Assembly: GCF_007754425.1 (NCBI RefSeq)
Contig: NZ_CP037452.1
Location: 4,935,164-4,999,163 of the forward strand
DNA from: Gimesia fumaroli
Lineage (GTDB): Bacteria > Planctomycetota > Planctomycetia > Planctomycetales > Planctomycetaceae
Length of the DNA stretch: 64,000 nucleotides
Direction of reading: 5' to 3'
The stretch's first letter is position 1. Each line of letters starts with the position of its first letter. The position numbers were made by a program, and so were the translations under genes. This document shows positions 35,254 through 46,688 of this stretch, piece after piece. The notes below the pieces were generated by a model, which saw nothing but the letters and a program-made list of their open reading frames with translations, was not told the DNA's origin and searched no databases.

Positions 35254-38148
35254 ATGTTACAACTCCTGTCAAAAACCACCCTGCTTTGCTCGCTCATTTT
35301 GTTGATCGTTCCGGCAGATTCTCTGCAGTCCGCCGAAACGCAGATTGATTACTCAAAACAGATCGCCCCCCTGTTTCGAAAATATTGCGAAGGCTGTCAC
35401 AGTGTCGATGATGCGGAAGGAAAATTCGCCATCGATTCCTATGCCGGTCTGCTCAAAGGGGGCAAGCACGGACCTGCAGTTCTCCCGGGCGACAGCAAAA
35501 GCAGCCGCCTGATTCGCATGATCACGGGTGAAGCCAAACCGGTGATGCCGCCGGAAGACAGTGGAGAGAAACTTACTTCCCGGGAAATTACATTACTGAC
35601 GGAGTGGGTTAAGCAGGGAGCGAAAGGGCCTTCCGGGAAGACTCCTGCTCGCAGAGAACTGACGGTGCCTGAAATCGCACCGTCAAAAACGGTTCCCAAA
35701 CCCATTGCCTCGCTGGCGTGGTCACCGACCAACGATTTGATTGCGATTGCCCGTTATTCTGAAGTCGATCTGCTCTCGGGAGCCTCGAACAAAATTGTCC
35801 GTACGATTAAAGGCCTCCCCGGCAAAGTCAATTCCGTTCGTTTCAGCTCGGATGGAAAATGGCTGATCACATCATCGGGAACGACCGGTTTATTCGGACA
35901 GGCTGATATCTGGGATGTAGCCACCGGCAAGAAACTGAAAGAATTTGTTGGACATCGAGACGTATTGTATGCTGCCCAGATCAGTCCAGATAAAAAAACG
36001 CTGGCGACGGGCAGCTACGATCAAAATATTATTCTGTGGGATGTGGCAACAGGGAAACAAATTCGATTGTTGACTGGCCACAATGGGGCCGTCTTTGATC
36101 TGGCATTCAGCCCGGACAGTTCCACACTGGCCAGTGCGTCTGCCGACTCCACAGTTAAAGTCTGGCAGATTGCGACCGGCAATCGCCTGGATACACTCAG
36201 CCAACCACTCAAGGAACAGGTCACAGTTGCTTTCAGCCCGGATGGCAACTCGATTCTGGCTGCTGGTGCCGACAACCGAATCCGTAAATGGAAATTTATT
36301 TCTCGTAAATCAGCAAAAATCAATCCGCTGACTTATGCCCGGTTTGCCCATGAAAATCCAGTGATTCAAATTGTACATTCTCCTGATGGAAAACTGCTGG
36401 GATCCATTTCCGATGACCTTTCTCTAAAGATCTGGGATGCGAATCAGCTTCAGCTCTTACATGTGATCGAAAATCTGCCTACCATTCCGACCTCGGTTGC
36501 GTTTGCTCCTGATTCTAAAACGGCAATTGTTGGATTCAGTAACGGACTCTTAAAACGGTTTCCGCTACCAGCCACGCTGGCTGCTCGAACGGGAAAGCAG
36601 CAAGTCGCGAAATCCGATTCTACAGCCTCCTCACTTCGAAAAGACATCCCCAAAGCAATTCAGATCAAAGAAGCGGAACCCAATAACCACACCAATCAGG
36701 CGACTGTGTTGACTTCACCCTCCGTTGTTGCCAGCGGTGTAATTCAGCCCACGCAACAAAACCAAACAGACCTGGACCTGTATCGCTTTGAATCCAAGGC
36801 GGGTGAAGAATGGCTCATTGAAACCAACGCCGCACGCAAAAAATCAAAACTCGACTCGAAAATTGAAGTGCTCGATGCAGACGGAAAGCAAATTCCACGC
36901 GTCTTACTGCAGGCCGTCCGTGATTCCTATTTTACCTTCCGAGGAAAAGACTCGAATATCCTGAATGATTTTCGAATCCATAACTGGCAGGAAATGGAAT
37001 TAAACGAATACCTGTATGCCAACGGCGAAATCGTCAAGCTCTGGCTCTATCCCCGTGGTCCCGATTCAGGCTTCAACGTTTATCCCGGTAGCGGCGGTAA
37101 GCGCTATACTTATTTTGGGACCAGCCCGATCACGCATGCACTACACGAACCGTGCTATATCGTAGAGCCACATCCGGTGGGAACCGAGTTACCTCCCAAC
37201 GGTCTGCCTGTTTTCACTGTTTATTACGAGAACAACGATGACGGCCGCCGCGAGCTAGGTGATGATTCGCGATTGATCTTCAAAGCCCCGAAAGACGGCG
37301 TCTATTACGTGCGAGTTTCCGATGTCCGCGGCTTTCAGGGAAAAGACTTCCATTACGAGTTGACGGTCCGACCTCGAAGACCAGACTTTAAAGTCACCTT
37401 GAAAGGCGCCAATCCCAAGGTCAACGCGGGCAGCGGTAAAGAGTTTGAACTGGTCGCCCAGCGACTGGATGGCTTTGATGGGCCGATTCAAGTTGATCTT
37501 TTCGATATCCCACCCGGTTTTCATGTGACCACTCCAATAATCATTCAAGCCGGCCATGACCGTGCTTACGGCGTAATTTCTGCTGATCCGATTCCAGCGT
37601 CTGAGGGTCCACTGGTCGCATCCCGTCCCGACGATGCCCGCTATACTCCGATTAAGGCAACCGCATCCGCCACCATCGCAGGTGTGAAACTAACCCATGC
37701 AGTGAATCCCCTGGGAATCGCTCAACAGCTCCCGAAACCGAAGTTAATCATCCGCATGGTATCGCTGAAGACCAATCCATTAACCGTAGCCGGTGACAAC
37801 CTGGAGCAAATCCCAGACAAACCACTGGAGCTGACGATTCATCCTGGTGAAACCATCGCTGCAAAGGTGTTGCTGTTACGGAACGGCTACAATGGCGTGG
37901 TTAGCTTTGGTCGTGAGTACGCGGGACGCAATCTGCCGCACGGAGTCTACGTAGACAATATCGGCCTGAACGGTCTGCTCCTCTTAGACAACATGAAGGA
38001 ACGAACCTTTTATCTGACCGCTGCCAAGTGGGTGCCCGAAACCACACGACTGTTCCATCTGCAAGCCGCCCAGGATGGAAAACAGACTTCCATTCCCGTG
38101 TTACTGCATGTCAAACGGAGAGATAAGCTGGCAGCGAGTTCGAAGTAA
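35254..38148 (+). CDS. planctomycete cytochrome c plus WD40 propeller protein
   Basis: The ATG at 35254 (964 residues) has GAGG six bases upstream. A signal peptide ends near SLQSAE. A heme c motif YCEGCHS at 44-50 sits in the PSC1-type cytochrome domain, with the typical GPAVLPGDSKSSRLIRMI. WD40 repeats fill about 145-440 (for example GHRDVLYAAQISPDKKTLATGS and GHNGAVFDLAFSPDSSTLASAS). Then come a PPC-like beta domain (EAEPNNHTNQATVL, about 475-600) and Ig-like C-terminal domains. It completes the second DUF1501/DUF1549 operon. The propeller may hold partner proteins together in the periplasm; this is inference. Confidence 0.9.
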   Translation: MLQLLSKTTLLCSLILLIVPADSLQSAETQIDYSKQIAPLFRKYCEGCHSVDDAEGKFAIDSYAGLLKGGKHGPAVLPGDSKSSRLIRMITGEAKPVMPPEDSGEKLTSREITLLTEWVKQGAKGPSGKTPARRELTVPEIAPSKTVPKPIASLAWSPTNDLIAIARYSEVDLLSGASNKIVRTIKGLPGKVNSVRFSSDGKWLITSSGTTGLFGQADIWDVATGKKLKEFVGHRDVLYAAQISPDKKTLATGSYDQNIILWDVATGKQIRLLTGHNGAVFDLAFSPDSSTLASASADSTVKVWQIATGNRLDTLSQPLKEQVTVAFSPDGNSILAAGADNRIRKWKFISRKSAKINPLTYARFAHENPVIQIVHSPDGKLLGSISDDLSLKIWDANQLQLLHVIENLPTIPTSVAFAPDSKTAIVGFSNGLLKRFPLPATLAARTGKQQVAKSDSTASSLRKDIPKAIQIKEAEPNNHTNQATVLTSPSVVASGVIQPTQQNQTDLDLYRFESKAGEEWLIETNAARKKSKLDSKIEVLDADGKQIPRVLLQAVRDSYFTFRGKDSNILNDFRIHNWQEMELNEYLYANGEIVKLWLYPRGPDSGFNVYPGSGGKRYTYFGTSPITHALHEPCYIVEPHPVGTELPPNGLPVFTVYYENNDDGRRELGDDSRLIFKAPKDGVYYVRVSDVRGFQGKDFHYELTVRPRRPDFKVTLKGANPKVNAGSGKEFELVAQRLDGFDGPIQVDLFDIPPGFHVTTPIIIQAGHDRAYGVISADPIPASEGPLVASRPDDARYTPIKATASATIAGVKLTHAVNPLGIAQQLPKPKLIIRMVSLKTNPLTVAGDNLEQIPDKPLELTIHPGETIAAKVLLLRNGYNGVVSFGREYAGRNLPHGVYVDNIGLNGLLLLDNMKERTFYLTAAKWVPETTRLFHLQAAQDGKQTSIPVLLHVKRRDKLAASSK

Positions 38149-38191
38149 AACGCATGCCAGGCGAGTCAGGCAAATACGTGATTGGAATGCT

Positions 38192-39463
38192 TTACTTGAC
38201 TAACGGCTGCGACGGATTCGAAGACAAATCCGGCTGAGGTGCGTGGGGATAGTCTACGGGTTGATAACGAATCGCCAGCTCTGGCGTTTTCAGTTTCTTG
38301 CCGTCCTGAAAACGTGAGGTTAAAGCCCGGTCGAGAATGCCACTGGTTAAGATAGTCCGCTCTACGGGATAGCTCGGACGGCCCGTGTGAATCATACGTT
38401 CGATGCCTTTTAACAGATATGCAAAATGCGGATGGGCGGGCTCGGTTCGCTCTTCAAACTGAGTGGCCACAGGTTTCGCTTGCCCTTTGAGTTTCAGCGC
38501 CACTGAAGTTCGATTCACGGACTGCAGCATGAACAGGGCTCCCAGAAATCCGTCATTGTACCTGAACAGAAACAGCCCGGCGTCTGGATCGTCACGAACA
38601 TCGCCCTGCCTGACTTTCGGTACCGCCGCCAGCGCGGCATTGAACACATTCTGGGAAACGAGGCCTTCATCAAGGACATTCCACATCGAGTCGCCTTCTA
38701 AATATTGCACCCATTCCACGCCACTTTCTGCCCCCCTGCGTCGCTCGACCAGACACTGATAACACTCGAGTGCATGAAAGCCATACCGGTCGAGATTAGA
38801 GTAACCGATTCCCACCGCGGCCTCGATTTCAGATCCCAGCGGTAGATCAAGTTCGGGTTTTCGATACGTTAAAGGAAGTGACGAACCGGCCATGAAGGGC
38901 ACCTTCATTTCCTGAGCACGATCATACATCCATTTTGCATCAGTCCAGACGGGGCCCGGATGTTTGTCATTAAACACCGGCACCACGCGGTGGTATTTCT
39001 GAAAGGTATCAGTAATCTCTTTGAAAAAACGCCGACGTGGATAAAGCTGCTGCCCTTTGAAATTTACGGGGTAGTCCCCATGTTCGCCGATACTGATGAC
39101 GCCATCCACGGGAATTCGGTCCATTCCTGCAGTAACTGCCTTTTCAATCGTATCGAAAATCGGCACGTTATATTTTGCCGCCATCTGACGAGACAGATCC
39201 CGATCGGAAATCTGATCCACGTAGAGTGAAGACAACGTAAGAGCCGGACCTGTTCCACCGTCCTGTTTCCAACCTTGCAGGATTTTCCCGACCAGGACAT
39301 CGGCGTGAGTTTTGGGTTCATAGATGGAGACTACCGCAGCAACCGACTTCACTTTGACAGACTTTGCTGTGTTTGCTCTTGCAGGTTGAACAGTAGCGCC
39401 ACAGGCGATGGCAGCTGCGCCGGCCAGCCAGTCTCTGCGAGACATCAGTTCGGAAGTCTTCAT
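38192..39463 (-). CDS. Tat-exported oxidoreductase-like protein of unknown function
   Basis: This 423-residue protein has a twin-arginine leader ([18 protein letters not shown], about residues 8-25). The mature part begins like Gfo/Idh/MocA proteins ([22 protein letters not shown], then [13 protein letters not shown] and [14 protein letters not shown]), with a long C-terminal beta region. The glycine-rich cofactor loop of true Gfo/Idh enzymes is not visible, so cofactor use is uncertain. Such genes are common beside planctomycete cytochrome and sulfatase clusters. Its neighbour to the left is convergent (43 bp), and upstream lies the heme-binding sorbosone-dehydrogenase-like gene on the same strand. 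Function unknown. Confidence 0.75.
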   Translation of the reverse strand: MKTSELMSRRDWLAGAAAIACGATVQPARANTAKSVKVKSVAAVVSIYEPKTHADVLVGKILQGWKQDGGTGPALTLSSLYVDQISDRDLSRQMAAKYNVPIFDTIEKAVTAGMDRIPVDGVISIGEHGDYPVNFKGQQLYPRRRFFKEITDTFQKYHRVVPVFNDKHPGPVWTDAKWMYDRAQEMKVPFMAGSSLPLTYRKPELDLPLGSEIEAAVGIGYSNLDRYGFHALECYQCLVERRRGAESGVEWVQYLEGDSMWNVLDEGLVSQNVFNAALAAVPKVRQGDVRDDPDAGLFLFRYNDGFLGALFMLQSVNRTSVALKLKGQAKPVATQFEERTEPAHPHFAYLLKGIERMIHTGRPSYPVERTILTSGILDRALTSRFQDGKKLKTPELAIRYQPVDYPHAPQPDLSSNPSQPLVK

Positions 39464-39610
39464 CGTTTCACTTTGGCCCTTTTCAGATTCAAGTTATTAA
39501 CTCAAAGACCGGGGTGCTCCCATTTTTGCGCAGAAAACAGGACCGTTTTGAGTCAGATTCAATACTTTGCCGCAGCATGTTCGATCACATGCAAACAGAC
39601 ATATTTCTCT

Positions 39611-39649
39611 CCGTTTTCAGACCGACTTTAAGATTCGGCCTGAAAACGG
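39611..39649 (-). terminator. hairpin after the heme-binding protein gene
   Basis: The arms ccgttttcag (39611-39620) and ctgaaaacgg (39640-39649) are perfect, extended by ccg/cgg after one mismatch. It begins 12 bp beyond the stop of the leftward gene ending at 39662. The run after the stem is A/G-rich, not a T tract, so it is a weak intrinsic terminator or a transcript-end-protecting stem. Confidence 0.5.
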
Positions 39650-39661
39650 TTCTATCCAGAA

Positions 39662-42589
39662 CTAGTCCTTCTTCTTAAACAGCTCATGATCTGGGTTCCC
39701 CCCAGATCGCAAATAGGCCAACAAGTCCAGCGCTTCTTCTTTGGTCAATGTATCAACGAGACCAGTAGGCATCATAGACGACTTGGAAGGCAGCATTTCT
39801 TCTACCATATCCCGATTGACGCTGGTCAAATTGCTGGGGTTGGCCATATCAGTCAGCACCATCAAATTCTTACCGTGTAGATTGATCACGCGACCATTCA
39901 CCACTCGACCATCATCGAGAAGAAACATGGTTGAAGCGTATTGATCGGAAATCACTTTGGAAGGTTCAATGATTGACTCCAACAGGTTCTGTGCATTGAA
40001 GCGTCCGCCTGCTCCGGTAAGATCCGGTCCAATCGTTCCCCCTTCACCAGCAAAACGATGACATTTGAAACAGGTCGCGGCTGCAAACATTTCTCGTCCC
40101 CGATCAAAGCTTCGCTGAACCTTATCGGTATTGGCTGCATTCAAGAGCTCATCGACGGTCCACTTTTTGACAAAGGGTCGTGGCGGTCCTTGTGCAATGG
40201 GCTCCGCTTTTTCCAGATTCACTTCCAGAACGGACTTGAGAGTTTCTTTCTCGGCATCTGTCAGTGTTTTAATTGCTTCCGCGCGAATATTGACGAGGAA
40301 TTTATTAAATGACATGCCCCCTTTATGAGCCGTCGATTTCAAGTACCATTTGAAATACTTCTTACGCAGATCATCGTTCCAGCCAGTCGTCAGACTGCTG
40401 AGCACTTTGGCATAATGGATCTGCTCTTCCTGAGTCAGTGCTTTATCCTGCAGTTCCAGAGTACGTTCAATCACCTTGGGCACATTCAAGTAAACCAGAA
40501 CCTGACTCAGTTCGCGATTCATGAATGAATTCTTTGCCGGATAAGCGCCGTTAATTTGTGCGAGCACTTCTTTGCGTTCTTTTTCCGTTGGTTCTCCCAA
40601 TCGGATGAATACGAGCTGATACAGCCGCAGTAAATCCATTTTCTGAGTCTGGCTTAACGCCTTCCAGTCCAGGCTCTTCAGCCGGTTAATTAAAGGCGTT
40701 TTAAATCCCGGTTTACCATTTCGCGCCAAGGCGATGCCGGCGTTAATCAGCGTAGCAGGATCCTTTTCTAACAGAACACAGTTCTGCCATTGTTCAACAG
40801 GTTGATGTTCCAATGCGATACGAGCAGCATAGCGAATGTGCCGATCATCGTGGCCCAGGTAAGGCCAGACGGAATAGACAATGGATTCATCCTGTTGACT
40901 ATGAAATGCTTCGATATCACGACGCAATTCCCGCAGGGCTGCCAACTGATCCGGCTTCGGTTCAACCGGAGCCGTGGACTCATCTCCAACATAAGTAATC
41001 CGGTATAAGCCGGACTGTGTCTTTCGACCACCGATGGTAAAGTAAAACGCGCCATCCACGGGATTGACAACCAGATCCGTTACGGGAAGCGGAGTAGCTG
41101 AAGCAAATTTTTCGTAGGTCGCGACATAAGAAGCACCTTGTGGCTTCATGTGCACGGCGTATATGATTCCGTAGCTCCAGTCTGAAATAAACAGAGCTTC
41201 CTGATATTTCGCAGGGAATTTAGTTCCCGTTCCGAAGACAATCCCCGTTGGTGATCCCTGACCGATATTCACAATCGCGGGCAGACTGTCAGGATAGTAA
41301 TCGGGCCATTTTCCGGTACCGGAGCGCCAGCCGAATTCACTGCCACTGGTGACATGATTCACACGCGTCGGACGATACCAGGGCGAACCCACATCCCACT
41401 CCATGTCAGCATCATAAGTAAACAGTTCTCCTTCCGGATTGAAGGCAATGTCATACTCGTTACGGAACCCAATGCTGACGACTTCAAATTCTTTTCCTTC
41501 AGGATCGGTACGACAGATCCAACCACCTGGTGCCAGTTTACCGGCGGCATGACCGCGGGCATCCCATAGTCGAGGCAAGAGTAAGTCTTCGTCCCAATTT
41601 TGAGGCACGACCGATTTCTCCGGAGCTGGCAAATCAGTATGATTACCGGCGGCAATATACAGTGACTTTTTATCAGGCGAAAGAATAATCGCATGAGGTC
41701 CGTGTTCACCAGCTCCTTTGATTTCTCTCAGAAATTTGATGTCATCAAACTGATCGTCACCATTCGTATCTTTCAGACGATATAATCCGGATGGACGTTC
41801 CTTGCCGCCATTTACGACTGCATACAGACTGTCAAACGCATACAGTAAGCCGTGTGCCATTCCCATATCGACGGGAAGCTTTTCGACCTTTGTATCGTTG
41901 TCTTGAGAACCAATTTTGGCAGGAGTAATCCGATATAATGCACCATACTGATCCGAGGCAATCAAGCGTCCTTTGGGATCAATGGTCATACTAACCCAAG
42001 ACCCTTGCACATCAGTAGGAACAGAATACAACAGTTCGATTTTGAACCCCTTGAGCAGTTTGATTTGATCGACAGGCGTCGCTGATGCTGAAGCGGGGGC
42101 TTCGGTATCTTCCAGTGAGATCGATTCGATTTCGACCAGTCCCTTTCGACTGGCAGGATCAATCCGCAGGCCCGTTATTTCCGAGTCTGCATAAAAGACA
42201 AATGCCAGATCCTGCCATTTGTTATTATTGTTGTTTCTAGTCTGAAACTTTTGCGAGAGGCTGTCGGAATAGCCGTTTTGCTTTTGAGTTTTCCAGTAAA
42301 TTTCCCCCTTCAATCTCTGAGTCGACCGCACACGCAGTTTGACTTTTTTCCAGCCGGCAGGAGATTTCAGATCGCGACCAAAGTGAGGATCTTTGCCGGT
42401 GCTGTGAATTTGGAGTGCGTTATCCTGCACATCCAAAGTACAATCTTTATAGGCTGTCCAGCCATGGTCGCTGTCAGTGAACGTCCACTTCTGGGTTGAC
42501 TGCGACTGACTGGCGTCGTCTGCCATTAACGACTGCGAGACCAGTACCGCGCTAACGGCAATAGATAAAGTTCTGAGTGCTTGAATCAC
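39662..42589 (-). CDS. PVC-type heme-binding sorbosone-dehydrogenase-like protein
   Basis: This encodes 975 residues from a GTG (42589) preceded by AGGGG seven bases upstream. A signal peptide ends near SLMADD. Residues 30-155 form a beta-sandwich like carbohydrate-binding or LamG domains. The region 160-530 is a six-bladed propeller of glucose/sorbosone dehydrogenase type (GMAHGLLYAFDSLYAVVNGG, HGPHAIILSPDKKSLYIAAG). A helical region follows, then a cytochrome c domain with CFKCHRFAGEGGTIGPDLTG (840-859) and the conserved C-terminal LLAYLRSGG. This architecture is abundant in planctomycetes and verrucomicrobia. It should oxidise sugars or aldoses in the periplasm, passing electrons to its heme; the substrate is unknown. 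Confidence 0.92.
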   Translation of the reverse strand: MIQALRTLSIAVSAVLVSQSLMADDASQSQSTQKWTFTDSDHGWTAYKDCTLDVQDNALQIHSTGKDPHFGRDLKSPAGWKKVKLRVRSTQRLKGEIYWKTQKQNGYSDSLSQKFQTRNNNNNKWQDLAFVFYADSEITGLRIDPASRKGLVEIESISLEDTEAPASASATPVDQIKLLKGFKIELLYSVPTDVQGSWVSMTIDPKGRLIASDQYGALYRITPAKIGSQDNDTKVEKLPVDMGMAHGLLYAFDSLYAVVNGGKERPSGLYRLKDTNGDDQFDDIKFLREIKGAGEHGPHAIILSPDKKSLYIAAGNHTDLPAPEKSVVPQNWDEDLLLPRLWDARGHAAGKLAPGGWICRTDPEGKEFEVVSIGFRNEYDIAFNPEGELFTYDADMEWDVGSPWYRPTRVNHVTSGSEFGWRSGTGKWPDYYPDSLPAIVNIGQGSPTGIVFGTGTKFPAKYQEALFISDWSYGIIYAVHMKPQGASYVATYEKFASATPLPVTDLVVNPVDGAFYFTIGGRKTQSGLYRITYVGDESTAPVEPKPDQLAALRELRRDIEAFHSQQDESIVYSVWPYLGHDDRHIRYAARIALEHQPVEQWQNCVLLEKDPATLINAGIALARNGKPGFKTPLINRLKSLDWKALSQTQKMDLLRLYQLVFIRLGEPTEKERKEVLAQINGAYPAKNSFMNRELSQVLVYLNVPKVIERTLELQDKALTQEEQIHYAKVLSSLTTGWNDDLRKKYFKWYLKSTAHKGGMSFNKFLVNIRAEAIKTLTDAEKETLKSVLEVNLEKAEPIAQGPPRPFVKKWTVDELLNAANTDKVQRSFDRGREMFAAATCFKCHRFAGEGGTIGPDLTGAGGRFNAQNLLESIIEPSKVISDQYASTMFLLDDGRVVNGRVINLHGKNLMVLTDMANPSNLTSVNRDMVEEMLPSKSSMMPTGLVDTLTKEEALDLLAYLRSGGNPDHELFKKKD

Positions 42590-42937
42590 GTTGCTGCCCC
42601 TGCTCCGATGTCAAATGGAAAATAAAATAATACCGAGTATGGTGTAGGGTTTGCCTGATCGTTCTCTCGAAACGGGAAAACCTCATTTCGTTTCAATCCG
42701 AAAACAAGAAGGGATTCCTGGTGCCGGAACCCGAATCACCAAATATCGCTATCTTGCATAATAACAGTTGGTTGATGCATTGAAAACTGGACTGTATTCA
42801 TTTTTATTTATTTGATTTCTATCAGGTAAGCTCGATATTTCTACGAAATCATTGCATCATATAATGAAGTCAATCATCATATTATTTCCAATCACATCTG
42901 ATCTTCTGCACAACATACAAACAAGGAGCCTCACTTG
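42590..42937. promoter_or_regulatory. divergent promoter region before sugar ABC operon
   Basis: This 348-bp region lies between the divergent heme-protein gene and the sugar-binding gene. A consensus -10 TATAAT occurs at 42860-42865, 72 bp before the start codon of the sugar-binding gene; no good -35 lies 17 bp upstream, so an activator may be needed. Imperfect inverted repeats around gatatttctacgaaatc (near 42834) could be an operator. Confidence 0.4.
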
Positions 42938-44095
42938 ATGACTTGTCGTGAACTGATTCGGAATGGCCGCTTTTTAGCAACATTATTAAGTATTTCACTC
43001 TTTTTTGCTGGTTGCAATCAGCAAAAAGGCAATGAAAATTCTGATGCAACAGATGCAAACTCTGCAGAAAAAAATGATGTTGCCTTTGTCACAAATGGGA
43101 TCGCTTCGTTCTGGGTGATTGCACAGAAAGGCGCAGAAAAAGCGGGAGAGGATCTGGATGTGAATGTAGAAGTTCGCATGCCTCCTAAAGGTGTCACTGA
43201 TCAAAAAAGAATGGTCCAGGAACTTTTAGCGCAAGGCATTGATGGAATCGCCATTAGCCCGATCGACCCTGATAATCAGAATGATCTCTTACAGGAAATC
43301 GCTGACAACTCCATTCTGGTCACACAGGATTCCGATGCGCCCGAAAGCCCGCGCCAATGTTATATCGGCATGGACAACTACAAAGCGGGCCGCATGTGTG
43401 GTGAACTGGTCAAGGAAGCGCTGCCCGATGGCGGTGAAATCATGCTGTTTGTCGGACGTCTGGGACAGGCTAATGCAAAACTTCGACGACAGGGAGTGAT
43501 TGATGAATTGATGGAGCGTTCTCACGACAACACACGTTACGACGAACCGGGCAAAGTCATCAAAAATAAGAAATACACGATCCTGGATACGCGTCTGGAT
43601 GACTTTGATTTCCCACAGGCAAAAGCCAATGCTCAGGATGCGATAGCCAATAACCCTGACCTGAAATGTATGGTTGGGCTGTTTGCCTACAATCCCCCCT
43701 TATGCTTAGAAGCGATTCGTGATGCAGGGAAACTGAACGAGATTAAAGTGGTTTCATTTGATGAAGATGAATCCAGCCTGCAAGGAATCGTTGACGGGAC
43801 CGTCGAAGGAACGGTTGTTCAGAATCCTTACAAGTATGGATATGAATCGGTTCGTGTTCTGAACGCACTTGCCAACGGCGATAAATCTGTTGTACCGGAG
43901 AATAAAATCATTCATATTCCTGCTCGCAAAATTACGAAGGACAATGTGAAAGAGTACTGGGCTGAGTTGAAATCCCTGACCAGTGACACCGATCAACTCA
44001 AGAAGGATAATGCGGAAAATCTCAAACTCGATCTTAAGCCAGCAGAAACAGAAAATTCTCCCGAAAAACAGAAAGACGCGAAGGCGGATGAGTAA
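42938..44095 (+). CDS. sugar ABC transporter substrate-binding lipoprotein (RbsB-like)
   Basis: I place the start at the ATG at 42938 (385 residues) after AAGGAG; a TTG one codon before is possible. The leader ends in LFFAGC with Cys26 as the lipidation site, followed by a low-complexity linker rich in N, D and A. The domain begins [22 protein letters not shown] and continues with [19 protein letters not shown] and [33 protein letters not shown] elements of the periplasmic-binding type I (ribose/xylose) family. The stop overlaps the ATPase start by eight bases. With the ATPase and permease it forms a complete importer; the sugar cannot be told. Confidence 0.93.
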   Translation: MTCRELIRNGRFLATLLSISLFFAGCNQQKGNENSDATDANSAEKNDVAFVTNGIASFWVIAQKGAEKAGEDLDVNVEVRMPPKGVTDQKRMVQELLAQGIDGIAISPIDPDNQNDLLQEIADNSILVTQDSDAPESPRQCYIGMDNYKAGRMCGELVKEALPDGGEIMLFVGRLGQANAKLRRQGVIDELMERSHDNTRYDEPGKVIKNKKYTILDTRLDDFDFPQAKANAQDAIANNPDLKCMVGLFAYNPPLCLEAIRDAGKLNEIKVVSFDEDESSLQGIVDGTVEGTVVQNPYKYGYESVRVLNALANGDKSVVPENKIIHIPARKITKDNVKEYWAELKSLTSDTDQLKKDNAENLKLDLKPAETENSPEKQKDAKADE

Positions 44096-45620
44096 TTCCA
44101 GTTCGGCTCACTCCGCTCCGCTTCTGGAAGTGCAGAAGATTACCAAGCAGTTCCCTGGTGTGAAAGCTTTGAGTCAGGTTAGCTTGACTTTAGGTCATGG
44201 GGAAGTGCTGGCAGTGATTGGGGAAAATGGGGCCGGTAAAAGCACCTTGATGAAGATTCTGGCGGGCGTCCAGCCCCCGGATTCTGGAAACCTGTTGATC
44301 GACGGAAAACGCATCTCGAATTCCAATGTAGAGGATGCGCTTGACTGTGGGATCGCATTAATTCATCAGGAACTGAATCTCTGTGAGAATCTGGATATTG
44401 CGGCGAATATATTTTTGGGGCGTGAGCCCAACTCGGCAGGCGTCATACGCCAGAAGCAAACGTACCTCGAATCGGAAAAGCTGCTAAAACGTGTGGGTTT
44501 AAATGTTTCACCTCATACACTGGTGGGAAACCTCACGGTCGGACAGCAACAGATGGTCGAAATCGCCAAAGCGCTTTCGATCAATGCCCGAATTCTGATC
44601 ATGGATGAGCCTACCTCATCTCTCTCGCTTCATGAATCCGAAGCTTTGTTTTCTGTTATCCGAGAGTTAAAAGCACAAGGTGTCAGTATTATCTATATCT
44701 CTCACCGCCTGGGAGAAGTGAACGATCTGGCTGACCGGGTCGTTGTACTGCGCGATGGTGAAAATGCAGGCGATCTGGATCGTGATTCAATTTCGCACGA
44801 GCAAATGGTGCAATTGATGGTGGGCCGAAATGTGTCCCAGTTTTTTACACACACTCCTCATCAACCAGGTGAAGTGATTCTGGAAGTAAAAGATCTGCGG
44901 ACTCCGGTAAACCCAACACACGAAATTAACTTTTCACTGAAGAAGAATGAGATCGTTGGGATTGCGGGGCTGGTTGGCGCAGGGCGAACAGAATTGATGC
45001 AGGTTCTGTTTGGAATCGATGCCCCTCAAGGGGGAGCGATTTTCGTAAATGGTCAAGAAACGCGAATTCATTCTCCCCGGGATGCAATCCAAGCCGGTCT
45101 GGCACTGGTTCCCGAAGACCGCAAACTGCAGGGACTCGTACTGGAAATGGCCGTTCGGGAGAATATGAGTCTGGCCAGTCTCTCCCGTGACCGGAAACTA
45201 CTGGGGATGATTAATTTTTCAAAAGAGCGAGATATTTCAGAAGAGATGATCGCTGCTATGAAAATCAAGACTCCCAGTGATCACCAGATCGTTCAGTTTT
45301 TGTCAGGGGGAAACCAGCAAAAAGTAGTTTTGGGAAAATGGTTAGCCATGAAACCGAAAGTTCTGCTGCTGGATGAGCCCACACGAGGCGTGGACGTGGG
45401 GGCCAAGGAAGAAATTTATAATCTGATGAATGAGCTGGCTTCCACAGGGATGGCAGTATTATTCGTCAGTAGTGACCTGGAAGAAATTCGCGGCATTTCA
45501 GATCGTGTTCTTGTCATGCATGAAGGGCGGCTGACAGGAGAACTGTCGCGAGACAAACTGAGTGAAGAAGCGATCATGCAACTGGCGACAGGACAAACAG
45601 ATAAAGCAGTGACTGCTTGA
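44088..45620 (+). CDS. sugar ABC transporter ATPase, two nucleotide domains (RbsA-like)
   Basis: This encodes 510 residues from the ATG at 44088; longer in-frame extensions would lie inside the preceding gene. The first ATPase domain has Walker [10 protein letters not shown] at 45-53, signature [15 protein letters not shown] and Walker [12 protein letters not shown]. The second has the degenerate Walker [10 protein letters not shown], signature [15 protein letters not shown] and Walker [15 protein letters not shown]. This is the pattern of the CUT2 ribose/galactose/xylose ATPases. It overlaps the binding-protein gene by eight bases and precedes the permease by 44 bp. Cytoplasmic subunit driving sugar import. 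Confidence 0.95.
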   Translation: MSNSSSAHSAPLLEVQKITKQFPGVKALSQVSLTLGHGEVLAVIGENGAGKSTLMKILAGVQPPDSGNLLIDGKRISNSNVEDALDCGIALIHQELNLCENLDIAANIFLGREPNSAGVIRQKQTYLESEKLLKRVGLNVSPHTLVGNLTVGQQQMVEIAKALSINARILIMDEPTSSLSLHESEALFSVIRELKAQGVSIIYISHRLGEVNDLADRVVVLRDGENAGDLDRDSISHEQMVQLMVGRNVSQFFTHTPHQPGEVILEVKDLRTPVNPTHEINFSLKKNEIVGIAGLVGAGRTELMQVLFGIDAPQGGAIFVNGQETRIHSPRDAIQAGLALVPEDRKLQGLVLEMAVRENMSLASLSRDRKLLGMINFSKERDISEEMIAAMKIKTPSDHQIVQFLSGGNQQKVVLGKWLAMKPKVLLLDEPTRGVDVGAKEEIYNLMNELASTGMAVLFVSSDLEEIRGISDRVLVMHEGRLTGELSRDKLSEEAIMQLATGQTDKAVTA

Positions 45621-45664
45621 ACTAAATTTTTTCAAAGACAGAACAGCGCTTAAGAGTTTGAATC

Positions 45665-46657
45665 ATGAAGAAAATCCTGGGCATTTTAATTTTGTTAATT
45701 GTCGTATGTGTGGTGACGGCGGTCTCAAATGAAAATTTTGTCTCCGCATACAACATGCAAAATGTGATCCGGTTAACGTCGTTGTTCGGCATCATTAGTA
45801 TTGGTGTGGCATTTGTGATCATTTCCGGCGGTATCGATCTTTCGATTGGTTCGGTCATCTGTCTGGTCGGTAGTTTATTGCCTTATATGATCGTAGAAAA
45901 ACAATTTTCTATCGCGAGTGCTCTTTTACTCGCAGGAACAATCTCAATTGCCATCGGACTGTTCCATGGTTTATTAATTACAAAGCTCAAATTACAACCT
46001 TTTATTGTTACCCTGTGTGGCCTGCTGATATACCGTGGTATTGCCCGGGGTATTACCGAGGATCAGACGCAAGGCTTTGGAACGGGATATACCAGCTTAC
46101 GCTATTTAGCAACCGGAAAAGTCGAAATCCCGTTTTGGGAAGGTTTCAAATTACCTGTTCCCTTTCTGATCATGCTCGGTCTGGCCATTGTGGCGGCCTT
46201 CTTTTTAAACAAAACGATTTTTGGTCGCTATCTGAAAGCGATCGGCAATAACGAAGCAGCCGCTCGCTATTCCGGCATTAAAACGGACCAGGTGGTGATC
46301 ATGTCATACGTGATCTGCTCCTTTTTAGCAGGCGTGGGTGGCGTCTTGTTCGCATTGGATATTAACTCTGTTCAACCGGAAGGCATCGGCAATTTCTATG
46401 AACTGTACGCCATAGCAGCTGCTGTTTTAGGAGGCTGTAGCATTCGTGGGGGCGAAGGCACCATTCTGGGGGTGGTGATTGGTGCAGCCCTGATGCGGGT
46501 TCTTCGCAATTCGATTACCATGCTGGGGATTCCCTCCCAACTGGAATTTGCTATCATTGGAGCAGTGATATTAGTCGGAGTGATCACAGATGAGCTGGTA
46601 AAACGCTATGCCCAGAAACGCAGAGCGATTCTACAGGCAAGGCAAACCTCCGGATAG
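45665..46657 (+). CDS. sugar ABC transporter permease (RbsC-like)
   Basis: This 330-residue membrane protein has eight to ten hydrophobic segments. Hallmarks of the CUT2 permease family are FVIISGGIDLSIGSVICLVG (about 56-75), LQPFIVTLCGLLIYRGIARG, YLKAIGNNEAAARYSGI and AAAVLGGCSIRGGEGTILG. It is the third gene of the importer, forming a homodimeric channel with the two-domain ATPase. No separate regulator lies within the operon. Confidence 0.95.
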   Translation: MKKILGILILLIVVCVVTAVSNENFVSAYNMQNVIRLTSLFGIISIGVAFVIISGGIDLSIGSVICLVGSLLPYMIVEKQFSIASALLLAGTISIAIGLFHGLLITKLKLQPFIVTLCGLLIYRGIARGITEDQTQGFGTGYTSLRYLATGKVEIPFWEGFKLPVPFLIMLGLAIVAAFFLNKTIFGRYLKAIGNNEAAARYSGIKTDQVVIMSYVICSFLAGVGGVLFALDINSVQPEGIGNFYELYAIAAAVLGGCSIRGGEGTILGVVIGAALMRVLRNSITMLGIPSQLEFAIIGAVILVGVITDELVKRYAQKRRAILQARQTSG

Positions 46658-46688
46658 TTTCTCTCCGTTACATCGTGGATGAATCAGC